Source: J054 sp965223095 (GTDB lineage: Bacteria; Pseudomonadota; Gammaproteobacteria; Steroidobacterales; GCA-2729495). Taken from it: a DNA stretch of 64,000 bases. The number at the start of each line of letters is the position of its first letter. Positions within the stretch are counted from its first letter, which is position 1. Positions 61,547 through 64,000 of this stretch are shown piece by piece. Below the pieces are notes generated by a model that was not told the origin of the DNA, did no database searches, and was given only the letters and a program-made list of their open reading frames with translations. The position numbers and the translations under genes were made by a program. Location of the stretch: NCBI GenBank assembly GCA_965223095.1, contig OZ244979.1:1-64000 (forward strand), given 5' to 3'.

Positions 61547-62812
61547 TCAGCCGGTATTGACCAGAATAATCCGCAGATCATTAACATTGGTCAGGGTTGG
61601 CCCCGTCACCAAGAGCTGTTTTAGGGCGGCGAAAAAACCTGCACTGTCCGCGCGGGCGAGCATCGCTTCTCCATCTAGCCCGAGATCCACCGCTTGTTGA
61701 TAGCTGGCGGGCAAAAACCAAGCCCCCGCGTGATCGCCCTGACCGTCGATACCATCGGTATCCGCCGCGAAAGCGGCAACACCGTCCAGCCCGCGCAGAT
61801 CCATTAGCAAGCGCAGCAGGTAGGTGGTATTGCGTCCGCCTCGGCCCGCCTTCGGCGGCACGACCACCGTCGTCTCTCCCCCCGAGATAATGGCAATTCG
61901 TCGATCGGAGCCTTGGTAACTGCGCACCAGGCGCGCGTGCTGCTGCGCCAAATCTGTGGCGGCGACGTTAATCTCGCTGCCTAAGACCAACGGTTGGTAC
62001 CCCCGCGCTTGGGCGGCAGCCGCAGCGGCGGCTAAGGCATCATCAGCGCGGGCAATGATGCTTGCGTGGACAGTGAAATCTTGATCATCGTCTCGGCCGG
62101 ACTCGATGGCCGGGGATTCGAGCAATCGCCGCACACACGGCGGAACTTGGCAGCGATAACGCCGCAATACCGCCAGGGCGTCGCCCTTATGACCTGGGTC
62201 AGCCGTACAAGGGCCCGAACCGATATCCGCAAGAATATCGCCCGGCACATCCGACACCGCTAACAATTGGACTTCGGCAGGCTGCGCCGCCGCCGCTAAG
62301 CCGCCGCCTTTAATCATTGATAGCTGACGCCGAACCGTATTGATCTCGCCAATCCGCGCACCGCTGCGCAAGAGTTCTTGCGTCACGGTTTGAATATCGG
62401 CCAGCGAAATGCCCGCAACGGGCGACTCGAGCAACGCTGATGCGCCGCCAGAGACCAAGAAGATAAAACGATCGTCGGCCGCGGCCCCACGCGCCAAATC
62501 TAAAGCCCGGCGACCCGCTGCCAGGGCGACCGCATCCGGCACCGGATGAGCGGCCTGAAGACATTCAATGCTGGCGGGTAAGTCGGCGTCCCTTAGACCG
62601 TGACCGTAAGGCACCACGATCAAGCCTTCGGCCGGCGCGGACGCATGCGCGCAATAGGCCGCGGCCATGCTCGCCGCCGCCTTGCCGGCACCCGCCAACA
62701 GCGTGCGCCCGGCCGTGGGTGGCAGCAGGTAGTCACGCATACGCGGCTCTGGCGCCACGGCGGCTATGCCAGCATCCCAAAGCGCGTGCAGCAGGACGCT
62801 AAGCTCGCCCAA
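61547..62812 (-). CDS. Glycerate 2-kinase (MOFRL family)
   Basis: This kinase phosphorylates glycerate to 2-phosphoglycerate, joining glycerate or glyoxylate breakdown to lower glycolysis. The 421 residues comprise the N-terminal DUF4147 domain (AGAGKAAASMAAAY, FLVSGGASALLESPVAGISL and NTVRRQLSMIKGGGLA) and the C-terminal MOFRL domain (SGGETTVVVPPKAGRGGRNTTYLLRL, AADTDGIDGQGDHAGAW). Candidate names are ttuD or gckA. It lies 5 bases beyond the pgk stop. Confidence 0.9.
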   Translation of the reverse strand: MGELSVLLHALWDAGIAAVAPEPRMRDYLLPPTAGRTLLAGAGKAAASMAAAYCAHASAPAEGLIVVPYGHGLRDADLPASIECLQAAHPVPDAVALAAGRRALDLARGAAADDRFIFLVSGGASALLESPVAGISLADIQTVTQELLRSGARIGEINTVRRQLSMIKGGGLAAAAQPAEVQLLAVSDVPGDILADIGSGPCTADPGHKGDALAVLRRYRCQVPPCVRRLLESPAIESGRDDDQDFTVHASIIARADDALAAAAAAAQARGYQPLVLGSEINVAATDLAQQHARLVRSYQGSDRRIAIISGGETTVVVPPKAGRGGRNTTYLLRLLMDLRGLDGVAAFAADTDGIDGQGDHAGAWFLPASYQQAVDLGLDGEAMLARADSAGFFAALKQLLVTGPTLTNVNDLRIILVNTG

Positions 62813-62817
62813 GGAAA

Positions 62818-63996
62818 TCAGCCGCCGGCAGCTCGCTGCTCTAAAATTTCCACCGCCGGTAAGGTTTTACCCTCGAGGAACTCCAAGAAGGCACCACCGC
62901 CCGTTGATATGTAGGAAATACCGTCCGTTAGTCCGAACTTGTCCAAGGCGGCCAAGGTATCGCCGCCGCCGGCAATGCTAAATGCCTCGCTGTCAGCCAC
63001 CGCTTGCGCGAGCCTGTGAGTTCCCTCACTAAATTGATCGATCTCGAACACGCCCACCGGACCGTTCCACACGATGGTTCCCGCTTGGGCCAAAATTTGC
63101 GCGTAGGCTTGTGCGGTGGCCGGCCCAATATCGACAATGAGTTCGTCGCTATCGACCTTGTCAACGTCGCGCGGATAAGCCGGCGCGCTTGCGCTGACCT
63201 CCAAAGCGACCACCAAATCCGTCGGGATGGGTATCTGCGCGCGACCGGCCGACGGCTGCAACAAATCTTTTGCCGCATCCACCAAATCAGCTTCGTAGAG
63301 CGACTGACCCACGGCATGACCCGCGGCGGCAACGAATGTGTTGGCAATGCCGCCACCAACAATCAGCTGATCAACCTTGGCCGCCAAACTCTCGAGCACG
63401 GTCAGTTTGGTAGAAACTTTGGAACCTCCCACGATGGCGACGACCGGGCGGGCGGGTTCACGCAAAGATCTGGCCAAGGCCGCCAACTCGCCCACCAGCA
63501 AAGGACCCGCACAAGCCACGGGCGCGTAACGTGCGACGCCGTGGGTGCTGGCTTGGGCACGATGGGCGGTGCCAAACGCATCCATGACAAACACATCGCA
63601 GAGTTTTGCCATGCGCTTGGCCAAGCCGTCATCATTGGCCTTCTCGCCGAGGTTGAAACGAACGTTTTCGCACAAGACAACCTCGCCCGGATCGAGCTGC
63701 AAACCGTCCAACCAATTTGCCGCCAATCGCACCTCACGTCCTAACAGGCCGGACAGATGTTCGGCCACGGGCGCCAAGGAAAACTGCGGATCAAACTCGC
63801 CCTCAGTGGGGCGGCCCAAATGCGAAAGCAAGATTAGCGCAGCACCCGTCTCTAGCCCGTGCTTAATCCCGGGCAAAGCGGCTCGAATCCGCGCATCGCT
63901 TGCCACTTGATTGTCTTGCAAGGGCACATTGAGATCTAAGCGCATCATCACTCGCTTACCGGCGAGTGGCAAATCGGTCATTTGCAATACCGTCAT
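62818..63996 (-). CDS. pgk: Phosphoglycerate kinase
   Basis: Pgk makes ATP and 3-phosphoglycerate from 1,3-bisphosphoglycerate. The 392-residue protein has RVMMRLDLNVPLQDNQVASDARIRAALPGI, LLSHLGRPTEG, VLCENVRF, GGSKVSTKLTVLESL and the C-terminal nucleotide loop SIAGGGDTLAALDKFG. I use the ATG at 63996, only 5 bases from the window edge; the ATG at 63981 (MTDLPLAGKRV) would also fit. An upstream gap gene may lie outside the window. Confidence 0.96.
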   Translation of the reverse strand: MTVLQMTDLPLAGKRVMMRLDLNVPLQDNQVASDARIRAALPGIKHGLETGAALILLSHLGRPTEGEFDPQFSLAPVAEHLSGLLGREVRLAANWLDGLQLDPGEVVLCENVRFNLGEKANDDGLAKRMAKLCDVFVMDAFGTAHRAQASTHGVARYAPVACAGPLLVGELAALARSLREPARPVVAIVGGSKVSTKLTVLESLAAKVDQLIVGGGIANTFVAAAGHAVGQSLYEADLVDAAKDLLQPSAGRAQIPIPTDLVVALEVSASAPAYPRDVDKVDSDELIVDIGPATAQAYAQILAQAGTIVWNGPVGVFEIDQFSEGTHRLAQAVADSEAFSIAGGGDTLAALDKFGLTDGISYISTGGGAFLEFLEGKTLPAVEILEQRAAGG

Positions 63997-64000
63997 TGGC

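Noticed and set aside
1..64000. Search for CRISPR arrays, insertion sequences, prophage genes, tRNA and rRNA
   Set aside because: No regularly spaced repeats, transposase or phage genes, cloverleaf sequences or rRNA segments were seen.

Overview
The window is a continuous piece of core chromosome from a gammaproteobacterium. LpoA, ZapD, SspA/SspB, a PilSR-controlled type IV pilus and a complete dcw cluster support this. The order sucCD-pilSR-pil-coaE, and the secA-M23-dciA-lpxC-dcw-rnpB-rsmI-lpoA-yraN-diaA-sspBA-petCBA series, recall Xanthomonadales-like and Pseudomonas-like genomes; that comparison is from memory and I do not name a genus. Coding density is high. I see no insertion sequence, prophage, tRNA, rRNA operon or CRISPR array. 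The only clearly accessory item is a small BrnT/BrnA-type toxin-antitoxin locus.

Layout. 1-3566 (minus): nadE (cut by the window edge), sucD and sucC. 3745-11782 (plus): pilS, pilR, pilA, pilB, pilC and pilD, with a near-perfect sigma-54 promoter and a strong terminator around pilA. 11924-12464 (plus): brnTA, with a frameshifted toxin and a palindrome at its promoter. 12497-14044 (plus): coaE and zapD. 14019-18295 (minus): mutT, secA and an M23 peptidase, then dciA on plus (18585-18893). 19021-37772 (minus): lpxC back to mraZ, that is the full division and cell wall cluster mraZ-rsmH-ftsL-ftsI-murE-murF-mraY-murD-ftsW-murG-murC-murB-ddl-ftsQ-ftsA-ftsZ-lpxC, most genes overlapping by 1-11 bases. 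A sigma-70 promoter and three 10-bp-spaced MraZ boxes precede mraZ.

38179-38541 is the RNase P RNA (minus), with its own promoter inside the end of rsmI. Then come rsmI (minus), lpoA-yraN-diaA (plus), sspB-sspA-petC-petB-petA (minus, in reading order petA to sspB) and murA-ibaG (minus). 47941-55277 (plus) is yrbG-kdsD-kdsC-lptC-lptA-lptB-rpoN-hpf-rapZ, joining Kdo synthesis and LPS export to sigma-54. The rest holds mgtE, a patatin-like lipase, a peroxiredoxin, an ATP/ADP-translocase-like carrier, and pyk, a glycerate kinase and pgk.

How it works together. Most genes build the envelope: UDP-MurNAc-pentapeptide (MurA to MurF, Ddl), lipid II (MraY, MurG), septal synthesis (FtsW, FtsI, LpoA), lipid A commitment (LpxC), Kdo (KdsD, KdsC) and the LPS bridge (LptA, LptB, LptC). 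FtsZ, FtsA, FtsQ, FtsL and ZapD form the divisome. RpoN, encoded here, would read the pilA promoter with PilR. Several genes common at these loci elsewhere are missing: ptsN between hpf and rapZ, dolP after diaA, the mla genes beside ibaG, and rplM/rpsI upstream of petA.

I found no convincing wholly new system. The points most worth a second look are the broken brnT with its intact antitoxin and operator, the three stacked hairpins after pilA, the paired palindromes before pilA and pilB, the non-canonical start of yraN, and the missing ptsN.
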